A DNA stretch of 20,336 nucleotides from UBA12068 sp964452415 (GCA_964452415.1 CAYVME010000018.1:1-20336), one strand, 5' to 3'; shown: positions 6,568 to 14,519, counted from the first letter of the stretch. A program made the numbers and translations. The notes: a model not told the origin generated them from the sequence alone.

Positions 6568-7092
6568 TTAATCATGTGAAGAATACTTTTCACTGATAGA
6601 TCTTTTTTGTGTTGGGCGAGATTTGGTCTCATGACTTCTGGTGTTTTCTTTTCTGAAATTCTGATATCTCTTCGACTTCTTGTTTTGTTCAGGAGCGGGT
6701 GTTGGTGTTGGTGTTGGCACGGGAGTAGGAGTAGGAGTAGGAGTAGGGTCCGTAACGGTCATAATTATTGATTGGGTAATGGTCTCCACTCCGTTAGTAG
6801 CACTAAATGTAATTACATTCGCACCAATGTTTTGAAGTGTCGGAGCCCAATTGAGATTATTGTTTGCAGAATCGAAGCTGACACCCAATGGTGCCGAAAC
6901 AAGACTGATGGTGCTAGGATTATTGGTTAAAATAAGCATTCCAATTCCACTGCCAGCAGGAATAGTCTGATCACTTATCGAAGTAAATTTTAGGGGTGCG
7001 GCAGCATTTGCCTTATTGCTTACAAATAAAAAAGAGGCACTAATGAGGATTAATCCCAGGATTGACAAAATTTGGACTTGTTTTTTTTGCAT
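6568..7092 (-). CDS. Small secreted protein with Ig-like domain and Pro-Thr linker
   Basis: The protein has 174 residues. Residues 1-29 are a signal peptide (KK, a hydrophobic core, then NANA before the likely cut). Residues 33-115 look like a putative Ig (He_PIG) domain: FTSISDQTIPAGSG near the start, and WAPTLQNIGANVITFSATNG with VETITQSIIMTVTD at the end. Residues 116-134 are a TP/VP repeat linker coded by perfect hexamer repeats. Residues 135-174 are very basic (KKSKRYQNFRKENTRS and on) without clear structure. The basic tail could be a wall- or nucleic-acid-binding segment, or what is left of a longer protein after a frameshift, since other frames are also open here. A single Ig-like domain without a catalytic partner suggests a surface or adhesion role (inference). 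No Shine-Dalgarno sequence precedes the ATG. Confidence 0.75.
   Translation of the reverse strand: MQKKQVQILSILGLILISASFLFVSNKANAAAPLKFTSISDQTIPAGSGIGMLILTNNPSTISLVSAPLGVSFDSANNNLNWAPTLQNIGANVITFSATNGVETITQSIIMTVTDPTPTPTPTPVPTPTPTPAPEQNKKSKRYQNFRKENTRSHETKSRPTQKRSISEKYSSHD
6701..6751. repeat. In-frame hexamer tandem repeats coding the Pro-Thr linker
   Basis: On the plus strand, GGTGTT units run through about 6701-6718 and GGAGTA units through about 6721-6747, separated by GGCACG. Each unit codes Thr-Pro on the minus strand. Copy-number change would lengthen or shorten the linker without shifting the frame. Confidence 0.85.
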
Positions 7093-7194
7093 ATTTTTCT
7101 TTTTAATGGTTTAATGCTGATTGTTATTTGATTTTTATTGGGTTTTTTGTTTGGCACTTTTGTTCATACGCATCTAATTTTTTTTATTTTCATC

Positions 7195-7223
7195 ATTATA
7201 TGGTCCTGTGCATTAAATAAAAG
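7195..7223 (-). promoter_or_regulatory. Possible promoter for the Ig-like secreted protein
   Basis: On the minus strand TATAAT (7200-7195) is a perfect -10 box. The hexamer 17 bases upstream (CTTTTA) is a poor -35. Transcription would start about 95 bases before the ATG at 7092. It lies in the gap after the RND operon, which has no obvious terminator hairpin. Confidence 0.35.
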
Positions 7224-7255
7224 GAGGTGAATATTTAATTAAGTGTGTCCTTGTT

Positions 7256-10200
7256 TTATTTTTTAGATTCGTTCCACTCTTCACCTTGAAAAGTTTGATA
7301 TAGGAGAGGAAAAATAATTAATGTTAGAACAGTTGAAACTGAGAGTCCAAAAATGATAGCCCAGGCCAATCCTTCCCAAACAGGATCTGCAATGATCGTG
7401 AGTGATCCTAGAATTGCAGTTAGAGATGTCAAAAGGATTGGGAGCAATCTGACACGGCCAGTTTCCATAAGTGCTTCAGTGAGAGGCATGTCGCGTTCTT
7501 TGAGTTCATCAAGATAGGCAAGATATATGATGGCGTTTTTAACCACAATTCCAGCCAGGGCAATCACGCCAATCATGGAAGTGGCGTTAAAATAAGTTCC
7601 CTTGGTGGCTCCCAGAATTGCAAAGCCAACAAACACCCCAATTAAAGCTAGGGGTATGGTGGCCATAATTAGAAGTGGTATCACAACGGAACGAAGTTGA
7701 ATCACAAGCACAAAGTATATGAGTAACAGTGCCACGCCCATGGCGGTTCCGAGGTCACGGAAAATTTCCAAAGTTAATTTCCATTCCCCGTCAATTTTAA
7801 TTGAGACACTTTGACCGGTGGAATTTTCATAGGTTATTCCAAGAGGGGACCAGGAGGTTATTTTTCCGGTTCCATCGCTCATTTTATATTTGAAAAGTTT
7901 TGGAAAGAGATCAAAAACAGCATACATGACACTTCTTTCGCCCATTTCTCCGCTGACATATACAACCTGCTGTCTTGAATCATTGGCAATTTCGCTGATT
8001 TCGGCAAGTGGTTTTTCAATTAACAATTCAGAGATTGGCACGGTTTTTCCTGAGGAGCTTCTTACGGTTATGTGTGACAAATCATTGATTTCATCTCGGT
8101 CTTTTGCTTGCATGCGCAAAATCACAAATTGCTGTTGCGGTTGGCGAACGCCCTCGCCCAAGGTTGCTGAATAGCGGGCGACATTTATCCCAGACAATGA
8201 GGTGTGCAGAGTGTCAATAATTATTCCGGAAGCAATTCCGAGACGGCCAGCCTTCTCAATATCAACTTGGTATTGCTTTTCCAATGAGCGATCGGAAGAA
8301 GATGTTTTCAAATCAACAATTCCGGGAATTTCCTTGGATATTTTTTCCAAATCTTGAGCAGTGGCATCAAGCAGTTGTTGATTCTCTCCTTGAATCTTGA
8401 GGAAAAATGTTGAACGCACTGGTGGTCCTGGTGGATCTTCGACAGCAATTATTTTTGCATCTCCTTCTTGCGTTAAAACTTTCCGGTGCAGTTCTGCGCG
8501 GAGTCGCAAAGCTATTTGTTCTGATGTCTCTTTGCGTTCAGTGTGTGGGGTGAGATTTATTTTCAATGTTGCCTGATTTTCACCTGAACGCATGAAGCTT
8601 CCCTTAAAAAGACCATTGAAATCTGTTATTGGAGCTGTGCCAATAAAACTTTCAACACTTGTGACTTCTTCTGATTCCAAAGTTGCTTTTTCAATTTTAG
8701 TAGCAACAGTTTCGGTCTTGGCATATGTTGCAGGGCTTGGCATGTCCAAATAGATGTAGAATTGTTCCTTGTTTGCTTTGGGTAGCATGCGAAATTGCAC
8801 GATGCGAAATAGTGGCAAAAGCAGAGAAAGCAAAAGCAAGATCATGGCTGAAGTCAGCACAATATTTTTCTTGCGCTTATTGCTGGTAAGTTCGCCGATT
8901 AATTTGGCATAACTGTTCTCAATTTTGTGTATTGATTTTACAAAAACATTTTCTTTTTCTTCTGATTTGTGCGATGAAAAGATGCCAGTCAGTGCTGGGT
9001 TTACAGTGAAGGCAAAAAATAAGGAAACCAAAAGAGTCACGGAAACAAAAAATGGAATTGGGCTCATGTATGGACCCATCATGCCACTCACAAATGCCAT
9101 TGGAATGAACGCGAGCAAGATTGTGATGGTGGACATGAAAACTCCAACTCCAACTTCATCAACTGCTTGAATTATTAATTTCGATTTTTTCTCTCCAGGA
9201 TTATTCTTTATTGTTCTGTGCACATTTTCAATAATAACAATGGCATCATCAACCAAAAGTCCCAAAGCTAAAATGAGCGCAAAAAGGGTGATGCGATTCA
9301 CTGTTTGTCCTGCGAGCAAGCCAATCCCAAAAGAAGTGAGAAGCGTGAGTGGAATTGAGATGGCCACGATAAGTGAATTCTTGATGCCTAAAAAAGCCAT
9401 CAAAATTATCACCACGATAACAATGGACAAGATGAGATGTTTTGTGAGAGTGAATATTTCATCGTGCGCAGTTTCGCCATCATCCCTGAGAACTGAAAAA
9501 TTAACTGAGGAAAACTGGCTTTTTTGCTGAACATTTTCCATTTTTTCTCTCACTGCACTTGTCACGCTGCTGATGTTGGCACCTTTTATTTTTGCAATTG
9601 TGACATAGGCGGTGTCTTTTGGATCAGAATTCTTTTTGGTGAAATGAACATTGTTGGTTATTTCTCCTGGTCCTTGTGTGATCGTTGCGATGTCGCCAAG
9701 TGTCAGTGGTTTGTCTTGATTTGGAATTAGCACGATGCGAGCAGCATCTTGGGCAGATGTGATACTTCCATTTATCCTCAATATTTCGGTGTTGGTATTA
9801 TTTTTCAATGGTTCTGTCGAATAGATTCCATTGGAAGCATTTAGCATTGCAATCACATCCGAAACTGCGAGTTGCTGTGCGGAAATTTTTTTGGCATCCA
9901 GTTCTATTTGGAGATTGTCACTGAGTCCTCCAATCACCGAAACCTTTGAGGTTCCTTCAATTAGCTTCAATTCATCTGCTAATTGAAGGGCTAGATTGCG
10001 CAGAGCTTGAGGTGATCGACTGTCTGATGTTAGAGCTATGGAGATTATTGGAACATCGTCAGGATCCATGGTAACCAGGGATGATTCACCGGCTCCAATT
10101 GGCCTTTGGAAAATGTTATCTTTTAGTTTTTGGGAAATTGAAATCTTTGCATTTTCCGCTGATGTTCCAACTTTGAATTGAACCATCACGATGCTTTGAC

Positions 10201-10516
10201 CACCATCGAAGGAGTGAGAGAGAAGTTGGTCAATGTTGGGAAGTTCGCTTACAGCGTCTTCCATTGGTCTCGTGATAAGCTCCTGCACTTGCTGAGCGGT
10301 GGCACCAGGAAAATTGGTAGTGATGGTGAAAGCTGGCGCAACAATGTCAGGATTGTATGCTTTAGGCATTAAAATGAAGCTACCAACGCCCCAAATTACA
10401 ATAAAAATAATAGCTAAAATATTCAGTTCGCGATTTTTCACGAACAGTTTGGCCATGCGACCAGCGATACCCATTTTCTTTTGATGTTGTTCTGTTTCCA
10501 TATTAATTTGATTCAT
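7256..10516 (-). CDS. RND efflux transporter, HAE1 (AcrB-like) type
   Basis: This 1086-residue protein has the duplicated RND layout: a helix at about 31-50, a large outer domain, a helix bundle from about 360, a second outer domain, and a second bundle to the end. GLLVDDAIVIIEN with Asp423-Asp424 and a lysine in the second bundle (GIVVKNAIIYL) are the proton-relay residues of drug-type (HAE1) pumps. Heavy-metal (CzcA) pumps carry a different motif there. Length is slightly above AcrB (1049). It follows the membrane fusion protein, whose stop it overlaps: ATG at 10516 lies inside that gene, and a second ATG at 10501 overlaps the stop itself. Either could be the start; neither has a Shine-Dalgarno sequence. 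No outer-membrane factor gene is present. The likely role is export from the membrane or cell surface. Confidence 0.93.
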   Translation of the reverse strand: MNQINMETEQHQKKMGIAGRMAKLFVKNRELNILAIIFIVIWGVGSFILMPKAYNPDIVAPAFTITTNFPGATAQQVQELITRPMEDAVSELPNIDQLLSHSFDGGQSIVMVQFKVGTSAENAKISISQKLKDNIFQRPIGAGESSLVTMDPDDVPIISIALTSDSRSPQALRNLALQLADELKLIEGTSKVSVIGGLSDNLQIELDAKKISAQQLAVSDVIAMLNASNGIYSTEPLKNNTNTEILRINGSITSAQDAARIVLIPNQDKPLTLGDIATITQGPGEITNNVHFTKKNSDPKDTAYVTIAKIKGANISSVTSAVREKMENVQQKSQFSSVNFSVLRDDGETAHDEIFTLTKHLILSIVIVVIILMAFLGIKNSLIVAISIPLTLLTSFGIGLLAGQTVNRITLFALILALGLLVDDAIVIIENVHRTIKNNPGEKKSKLIIQAVDEVGVGVFMSTITILLAFIPMAFVSGMMGPYMSPIPFFVSVTLLVSLFFAFTVNPALTGIFSSHKSEEKENVFVKSIHKIENSYAKLIGELTSNKRKKNIVLTSAMILLLLSLLLPLFRIVQFRMLPKANKEQFYIYLDMPSPATYAKTETVATKIEKATLESEEVTSVESFIGTAPITDFNGLFKGSFMRSGENQATLKINLTPHTERKETSEQIALRLRAELHRKVLTQEGDAKIIAVEDPPGPPVRSTFFLKIQGENQQLLDATAQDLEKISKEIPGIVDLKTSSSDRSLEKQYQVDIEKAGRLGIASGIIIDTLHTSLSGINVARYSATLGEGVRQPQQQFVILRMQAKDRDEINDLSHITVRSSSGKTVPISELLIEKPLAEISEIANDSRQQVVYVSGEMGERSVMYAVFDLFPKLFKYKMSDGTGKITSWSPLGITYENSTGQSVSIKIDGEWKLTLEIFRDLGTAMGVALLLIYFVLVIQLRSVVIPLLIMATIPLALIGVFVGFAILGATKGTYFNATSMIGVIALAGIVVKNAIIYLAYLDELKERDMPLTEALMETGRVRLLPILLTSLTAILGSLTIIADPVWEGLAWAIIFGLSVSTVLTLIIFPLLYQTFQGEEWNESKK

Positions 10517-11621
10517 AGGGTTTCGTGACTGTTCCGTTTGTTAAATTTTGTTGTCCTTCAATTATAATTTTTTGATTCATGTTTACTCCTTCAGTCACCT
10601 CAATAAATCCATCCTGTTCAGAGCCTGTTTTTATTGATTTCTCTTGGGCGATATTATTATCATCCAAAGTGAAAACGATCTGATCTCCCCCTCGGGAAAC
10701 AACTGCACTTCTTGGAATGAGAACTCCTTTTTGCAAGCGTGGAATCATTATCTGGCCGTGTAAAAAATCTCCCAAATAAATATTATTCGAGTCATTATTG
10801 AGGTGGATGCGCACAAGTGTTTTCAAGCTCTGCGTGTCACTGCCAGCTGAAACAGCAGTCACGGTGCCTGAAATAGGAACACCATCTGCAGATTTCAGGT
10901 TGACAATGTTTCCTGAGGTGATTTCGCGTCCATCCTTAGCTGAAACATAAGTTTCAATCTCCTTGCTGTTTTGAGTGGAGAGACTTATTAGTGGCGCTGA
11001 AAAATTTGCAAATCCTCCCTCTTTTCCGTGAATAGCTGTAATTGTTCCAGCAAATGGAGCAAGCAGGGCCGAATTGTTTTTGTTTGCTTGGGCAATTCCC
11101 AAGGCTCCTTGCGCGCTGATGAGTTGATCTTTGGCGACTTGAATTTGCAGGTCGCGAGCTCGCTTGGCACTTTTGATTGCTTCATCATTTGAATCAGAAT
11201 CAGGAGCTTCTTTTGCTTGACTGACAAGTTGATCGTAATATTTCTCACTGTCGGCGAGTGTTTTCTTGAGTGCGTCCACACCTGCCTGGGCAGCTGAGAC
11301 TTGAGCATTAGCCTGGCTTGCATCAATGGTCGCAAGCACTTCTCCTTTTTTGACGGTCTGGCCTTCATGTTTGAAGATTTTCAAAATTCTTCCACTGGAC
11401 ATTGGCGCAATGTCAGCTCTGTTTTCTCCGCGAACGAATCCGGCAATCTCCAGGGGAATGTTAGTGTTGGTCTCAGCCGCCAGGGTAAATCTTACTGGTT
11501 GGTCGATGATGATTTCTTGTTTGGCACTCCCATTATTTTTCAAGAGCATGAAAATTGTGGCTGCGGCGAGTATTATTAATCCTGCGATCCATTGGTGTTT
11601 TTTTTGTGAAATCTTTCGCAT
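10503..11621 (-). CDS. RND membrane fusion protein (periplasmic adaptor-like subunit)
   Basis: This 372-residue partner of the RND pump has an N-terminal membrane anchor (about 10-27) with no lipobox cysteine. A split biotinyl-lipoyl domain follows: GRILKIFKHEGQTVKKGEVLATID near 78-100, resumed at SALLAPFAGTITAIHGKEG. Between the halves lies a helical hairpin (about 101-178, rich in Ala, Gln and Lys). Beta-barrel and membrane-proximal domains complete it (GVLIPRSAVVSRGGDQIVF, then IIEGQQNLTNGT). The order is that of HlyD/AcrA-type adaptors, and the length is normal. It is the first gene of the two-gene operon, about 50 bases downstream of a promoter with a CsoR-like operator, and its 3' end overlaps the pump gene. 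In an organism without an outer membrane the adaptor would end at the cell surface or wall rather than joining a TolC-like channel (inference). Confidence 0.92.
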   Translation of the reverse strand: MRKISQKKHQWIAGLIILAAATIFMLLKNNGSAKQEIIIDQPVRFTLAAETNTNIPLEIAGFVRGENRADIAPMSSGRILKIFKHEGQTVKKGEVLATIDASQANAQVSAAQAGVDALKKTLADSEKYYDQLVSQAKEAPDSDSNDEAIKSAKRARDLQIQVAKDQLISAQGALGIAQANKNNSALLAPFAGTITAIHGKEGGFANFSAPLISLSTQNSKEIETYVSAKDGREITSGNIVNLKSADGVPISGTVTAVSAGSDTQSLKTLVRIHLNNDSNNIYLGDFLHGQIMIPRLQKGVLIPRSAVVSRGGDQIVFTLDDNNIAQEKSIKTGSEQDGFIEVTEGVNMNQKIIIEGQQNLTNGTVTKPYESN

Positions 11622-11669
11622 GGTTTTTTGGTTAAATTATTTAATAGAAAATTTTGAGAAAAGCACTAT

Positions 11670-11704
11670 TTGACATAATACCCCAGGGGGGTATATACTG
11701 TCAA
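11670..11704. promoter_or_regulatory. Overlapping divergent promoters
   Basis: On the minus strand TTGACA (11704-11699) and TATTAT (11680-11675) are 18 bases apart and would drive the RND operon (ATG at 11621). On the plus strand TTGACA (11670-11675) and TATACT (11694-11699) are also 18 bases apart and would drive the gene at 11799; TATATA at 11692 gives 16. The two promoters face each other across the same spacer, so each one's -10 abuts or overlaps the other's -35. Both -35 boxes are perfect. Confidence 0.75.
11678..11694. promoter_or_regulatory. CsoR/RcnR-family-like operator in the shared promoter spacer
   Basis: ATACCCC-AGG-GGGGTAT is a perfect inverted repeat around three bases. GC-rich sites of the form TACCCC...GGGGTA in promoter spacers are typical of the CsoR/CstR/FrmR/RcnR repressors, which sense Cu(I), persulfides, aldehydes or Ni/Co. 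The site stands out in very AT-rich DNA. The repressor gene is not in this window. A MerR-type activator site cannot be excluded. Confidence 0.65.
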
Positions 11705-11798
11705 GTATTAATAAAAAATCAAATTGTAAATAAATGAAAACTAAGTTAATCTGAAAGCGTTATACTTGTTGATTGGTTAATATTTTAAAGATAAACAA

Positions 11799-12689
11799 AT
11801 GAAAAACGAAGGAATTGTCGAGCGCAGTATCCAAGCAACTATTGCATCATTCTTGTTTTTGGGAGGATTTTTTTGGTCAGGGGGAATTTTACAAATAGTG
11901 CTTTTTGCAATAGCTGTCTTGATTGGAATTTTTGCCACAATAGGTTTTTGTACTTTCTACATTGTCATTGGTAAAAGTGGAACTTGTTCGACTGCAAAAT
12001 TAGACAAGAGAAAAATATCATTCCTGTTGCTCTGGGTTGCAATTCTCTTGTCTGTGGGTTCATATGTGAGTATATTTTTTACCAAGAAAATTTTCGTGGA
12101 AGATTTCAATGTTATGAATAAGGATTACAAGCAGACACTTTTTGAAACCGGACAAGAAAAGAGAAAAGAATCCAAAGAGAACTATGATAAATTGGTGAAT
12201 TCTTATGCTCTTTTTGAAAATAAATATTTAAACTACCGTCCATATTCCTTGAGGGGTGACTCTCTCTTTGAATCTGATCTTGAAAAAATCGAAGCAATTA
12301 TTTTGGAAGCTAAAGATGGTGTTTACAATGGCGATTTGAAAGCCATGCATCTGGAGTTTGAAAAGGTGCGTCCTTTGACTCAGGATATTTTGAAAAGAAA
12401 TGATTTTTCGATGCTAGCAATCACTCTGGTTGATTTTCATGATTCCATGGAAAAAGTTCTTGATGGGGCAAATGAGAAAGACGCAGTTAGAGTTATTGAA
12501 GCTTATGTTGAAGCCAACTCTAAAATGACTGCAGTTGAGTTGGAGGCCAATGATGCTGAAATTAAGGCTATTCGCAAGAATCTTGAAGAAATCTTGGAAC
12601 TTGCCAAGAATGGCCAATTGGAGCAATTGCCAGTAAAAGCAGGTGAGCTCAAAAGTAGCTTCGTGAAGGTATATTTGGTCAGGGGTTAG
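11799..12689 (+). CDS. Three-helix membrane protein (DUF2892-like N-terminus) with an extracytoplasmic helical domain
   Basis: The protein has 296 residues. Residues 1-65 resemble the DUF2892/YgaP-type membrane unit: the start ERSIQATIAS, two helices (about 12-28 and 31-55), and Cys51 and Cys63 in the GFCTFYIVIGKSGTCS segment. A third helix (73-93) leads out of the membrane. Residues 100-296 are almost all helical and charged, probably a bundle of four or more helices. They include His184, a VDFHDSMEK segment with His214, and a conserved-looking end, LKSSFVKVYLVRG. I do not recognise the outer domain; metal or heme binding by the histidines is only a possibility. The gene is transcribed divergently from the RND pump through a shared CsoR-like operator, which suggests a role in the same stress response. 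No Shine-Dalgarno sequence; the leader is about 95 bases. Confidence 0.75.
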   Translation: MKNEGIVERSIQATIASFLFLGGFFWSGGILQIVLFAIAVLIGIFATIGFCTFYIVIGKSGTCSTAKLDKRKISFLLLWVAILLSVGSYVSIFFTKKIFVEDFNVMNKDYKQTLFETGQEKRKESKENYDKLVNSYALFENKYLNYRPYSLRGDSLFESDLEKIEAIILEAKDGVYNGDLKAMHLEFEKVRPLTQDILKRNDFSMLAITLVDFHDSMEKVLDGANEKDAVRVIEAYVEANSKMTAVELEANDAEIKAIRKNLEEILELAKNGQLEQLPVKAGELKSSFVKVYLVRG

Positions 12690-12753
12690 TAAATATCAGT
12701 ATTGAAAACAAATAACGGCTTTTTCGTTCTATATATTGTGATAAGCTTAAGTT

Positions 12754-13329
12754 ATGACTGAAAAAATTGAGCACAGCGATGCTGAGTTGGTTGAATTGTC
12801 CAAAAATGATCCGGAAGCTTTTGGGCTTTTAATGGAGCGCTATCAAGGTCCGCTTTTTCAATATATTCGTCGATTGACTCAGCTTTCAAATGACGATGTG
12901 CAGGATTTGCTACAGGAGGTTTTTATCAAGATATATAGGAATTTGAATGAATATGGGGAACAGTTGAAATTTTCAAGTTGGGCTTATCGCATTGCGCACA
13001 ATCATATTATTGATTATTTTCGAAAAACAGGTTCGCGCGTGCAAACAAATTCACTTGAGGATTATGAATGGGAGAAAATTATTGGCGCAAGTGTTGAGAT
13101 TGAAAAAGATATTTTGAATAAGGATTGTGCTCGAAAAATAAAACAATGTATTGATGATTTGCCTATCATGTATAAGGAAGTTTTGATTCTTCGTTTTCTG
13201 GAGGATAAGGATTATGAAGAAATTATGGATATTTTGAAAAAACCAAAGGGTTCAGTGGCCACACTTTTGGCCAGAGGAAGAAAAATATTAGCAAAAAAAA
13301 TGAAGGAAAAAAAGGTTAATTGCTATTGA
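12754..13329 (+). CDS. ECF-type sigma-70 family RNA polymerase sigma factor
   Basis: This 191-residue protein has the two-domain ECF form. Region 2 (about 10-92) contains LFQYIRRL, DVQDLLQEVFIKIYRNL and FSSWAYRIAHNHIIDYFRK, which bind core polymerase and the -10 element. Region 4 (about 126-185) has DDLPIMYKEVLILRFLEDKDYEEI and then the recognition helix KPKGSVATLLARGRKILAKK. Regions 1 and 3 are absent, as expected for ECF factors. Length is typical. The next gene begins seven bases after the stop and codes a membrane protein, the usual place for the cognate anti-sigma factor. The target promoters cannot be named; the downstream redox genes are candidates. The sharp fall to an A/T-rich 3' end and the final VNCY are unremarkable. 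Confidence 0.92.
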   Translation: MTEKIEHSDAELVELSKNDPEAFGLLMERYQGPLFQYIRRLTQLSNDDVQDLLQEVFIKIYRNLNEYGEQLKFSSWAYRIAHNHIIDYFRKTGSRVQTNSLEDYEWEKIIGASVEIEKDILNKDCARKIKQCIDDLPIMYKEVLILRFLEDKDYEEIMDILKKPKGSVATLLARGRKILAKKMKEKKVNCY

Positions 13330-13336
13330 AAATTAT

Positions 13337-14107
13337 ATGAAAAATTTAATTGAAAGCACAATCAAAAAGATTAAGGATCAGCAAATCAAGCCTGAGCCCA
13401 AATGGAAATACTTGTCCAGAAAAGGAGCTGAGTGGTTTTTGGTTGGATTGGTGATTGTTTTGGGTGCTGTTGCAGTGACCACGGCATTTACTTTATTGAC
13501 GGAAATAGATTGGGATTTGCATGACTTTTTGCATCAAAGCGGGCTCTTTTTTGCTTTCACATCGCTTCCATATTTCTGGTTATTGTTGCTAGTTTTCTTT
13601 GCTATTTTGGCTTTTTTGGAAATTAGAAAAACTGAAAATGGTTACAGATTTGGTTGGGGAAAGATTCTAGGAATTATTTTGGTTGGAATTTTTATTTTTA
13701 GTGCAATTTTTTCTTTTGCTGGTTATGGCAGAAATTTCAATAGGTTGATGAAAAGCATGCCTTATTATGAGCAAAATATTGTAGACAAGGAAAATCAGTG
13801 GATGCGTCCAGAAAAGGGATTATTGGCGGGCACAATTTTGTCTGCTTCTGAAAGTTCTTTGTCACTCGAAGATCTCAAGGGAAAAGAATGGATAATTTCA
13901 ATTGATGGCAAAACTCAGATTAGACCAATGGCCAATATTGCAGTGGGAGAAAAAATAAAAATAATTGGAAATAAACAAAACGATGCTTCTTTTGTGGCAA
14001 CTGAAATTAGGCCTTGGGTTGGTGCCATGGAGGTTGGTGGCCACGCTTGCAGGAATCAAAAAGTTAATGAACGGGTCTCTTGCTTCGAAATGAAAGGAAG
14101 AAATTAG
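13337..14107 (+). CDS. Three-helix membrane protein, probable anti-sigma partner
   Basis: The protein has 256 residues. A basic N-terminal segment (1-33, with IKKIKDQQIKPEPKWKY) faces the cytoplasm. Three membrane helices follow at about 33-54, 77-96 and 109-129. Residues 155-226 form a beta-rich domain resembling DUF5666/OB-type domains (GLLAGTILSASESSLSLEDL, KEWIISIDGKT, VGEKIKIIGNK). The last 30 residues hold Cys238 and Cys249. I see no zinc-binding HxxxCxxC anti-sigma motif, so the anti-sigma role is inferred only from its place seven bases after the sigma gene. The two cysteines in the outer tail could sense redox state (speculation). The start is ATG with no Shine-Dalgarno sequence. Confidence 0.75.
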   Translation: MKNLIESTIKKIKDQQIKPEPKWKYLSRKGAEWFLVGLVIVLGAVAVTTAFTLLTEIDWDLHDFLHQSGLFFAFTSLPYFWLLLLVFFAILAFLEIRKTENGYRFGWGKILGIILVGIFIFSAIFSFAGYGRNFNRLMKSMPYYEQNIVDKENQWMRPEKGLLAGTILSASESSLSLEDLKGKEWIISIDGKTQIRPMANIAVGEKIKIIGNKQNDASFVATEIRPWVGAMEVGGHACRNQKVNERVSCFEMKGRN

Positions 14108-14176
14108 ATGAAAACTTTTTGGACTTATGATCGTTTTAATTATTGTAGGTGCGAATAATTAATAATCATAAAAAAC

Positions 14177-14455
14177 ATGAGTAAAAAAGTATTTGTTTTG
14201 GCCTTGGCTGGCATCGCCACTGTTGGTGCAATAAGTTATGCGTCAGGAGCGTTTGCCTTTGGCGAAAATCGTATGGGCAGAGGTGCTGGTTTTCAGCAAA
14301 AAGCAGTTGGTGGTCAGAACAGGAATGTTGATAGTGGTCAGTGTGGTCGAGGACAAGGTAAAGCACCTTGCAATATGGGGACAGAGCGTGGTCAAAATAA
14401 GGGTGGAAATTTTGTGGACGCAAATAAAGATGGAATTTGTGATCGCATGCAATAA
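14177..14455 (+). CDS. Small secreted Gly-rich protein with EF-hand-like loop and three cysteines
   Basis: The protein has 92 residues. Residues 1-27 are a signal peptide (KK, a hydrophobic core, and AFA before the likely cut). The mature part is rich in Gly, Gln and Asn with Cys56 and Cys65, and ends in NFVDANKDGICDRMQ. There Asp81, Asn83, Asp85 and Asp89 are arranged like a calcium-binding EF-hand or thrombospondin-type loop, closed by Cys88. FVD-N-DGICD endings of this kind occur in small exported proteins encoded next to membrane iron-sulfur proteins. It lies 65 bases before the polyferredoxin gene, with a terminator-like hairpin between them. The function is unknown. A calcium-dependent structural or metal-handling partner of the membrane protein is a reasonable guess. 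Confidence 0.75.
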   Translation: MSKKVFVLALAGIATVGAISYASGAFAFGENRMGRGAGFQQKAVGGQNRNVDSGQCGRGQGKAPCNMGTERGQNKGGNFVDANKDGICDRMQ

Positions 14456-14469
14456 AATTAAATTGTTTC

Positions 14470-14510
14470 AAAAAGTGGTTGCGCGAAAGCGTGCCTCTTT
14501 TTATTTTTTT
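14470..14510 (+). terminator. Imperfect hairpin with T-rich tail before the polyferredoxin gene
   Basis: AAAAAG (14470-14475) pairs with CTTTTT (14497-14502), and an inner GC-rich part (14477-14484 with 14489-14495, including wobbles and a bulge) closes on a GAAA loop. A T-rich tract runs to 14510. It may end or reduce transcription between the small secreted protein and the polyferredoxin. Confidence 0.65.
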
Positions 14511-14519
14511 TAAAAAAAT

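Noticed and set aside
7256..10516. Heavy-metal (CzcA/CusA) RND transporter
   Set aside because: The relay motif reads GLLVDDAIVIIEN with two adjacent aspartates, as in drug-type HAE1 pumps.
10988..11368. 126-codon minus-strand frame within the membrane fusion protein gene
   Set aside because: It is a shifted frame of the helical-hairpin region; the main frame has clear lipoyl-domain motifs on both sides.
12702..12737. Promoter TTGAAA/TATATT before the sigma factor
   Set aside because: The spacer is well above 20 bases and no extended -10 is present; a promoter probably exists here, but I cannot place it.
14108..14158. 16-codon frame after the membrane protein
   Set aside because: It is too short, lacks a ribosome binding site and has no recognisable composition; an overlapping frame is equally open.
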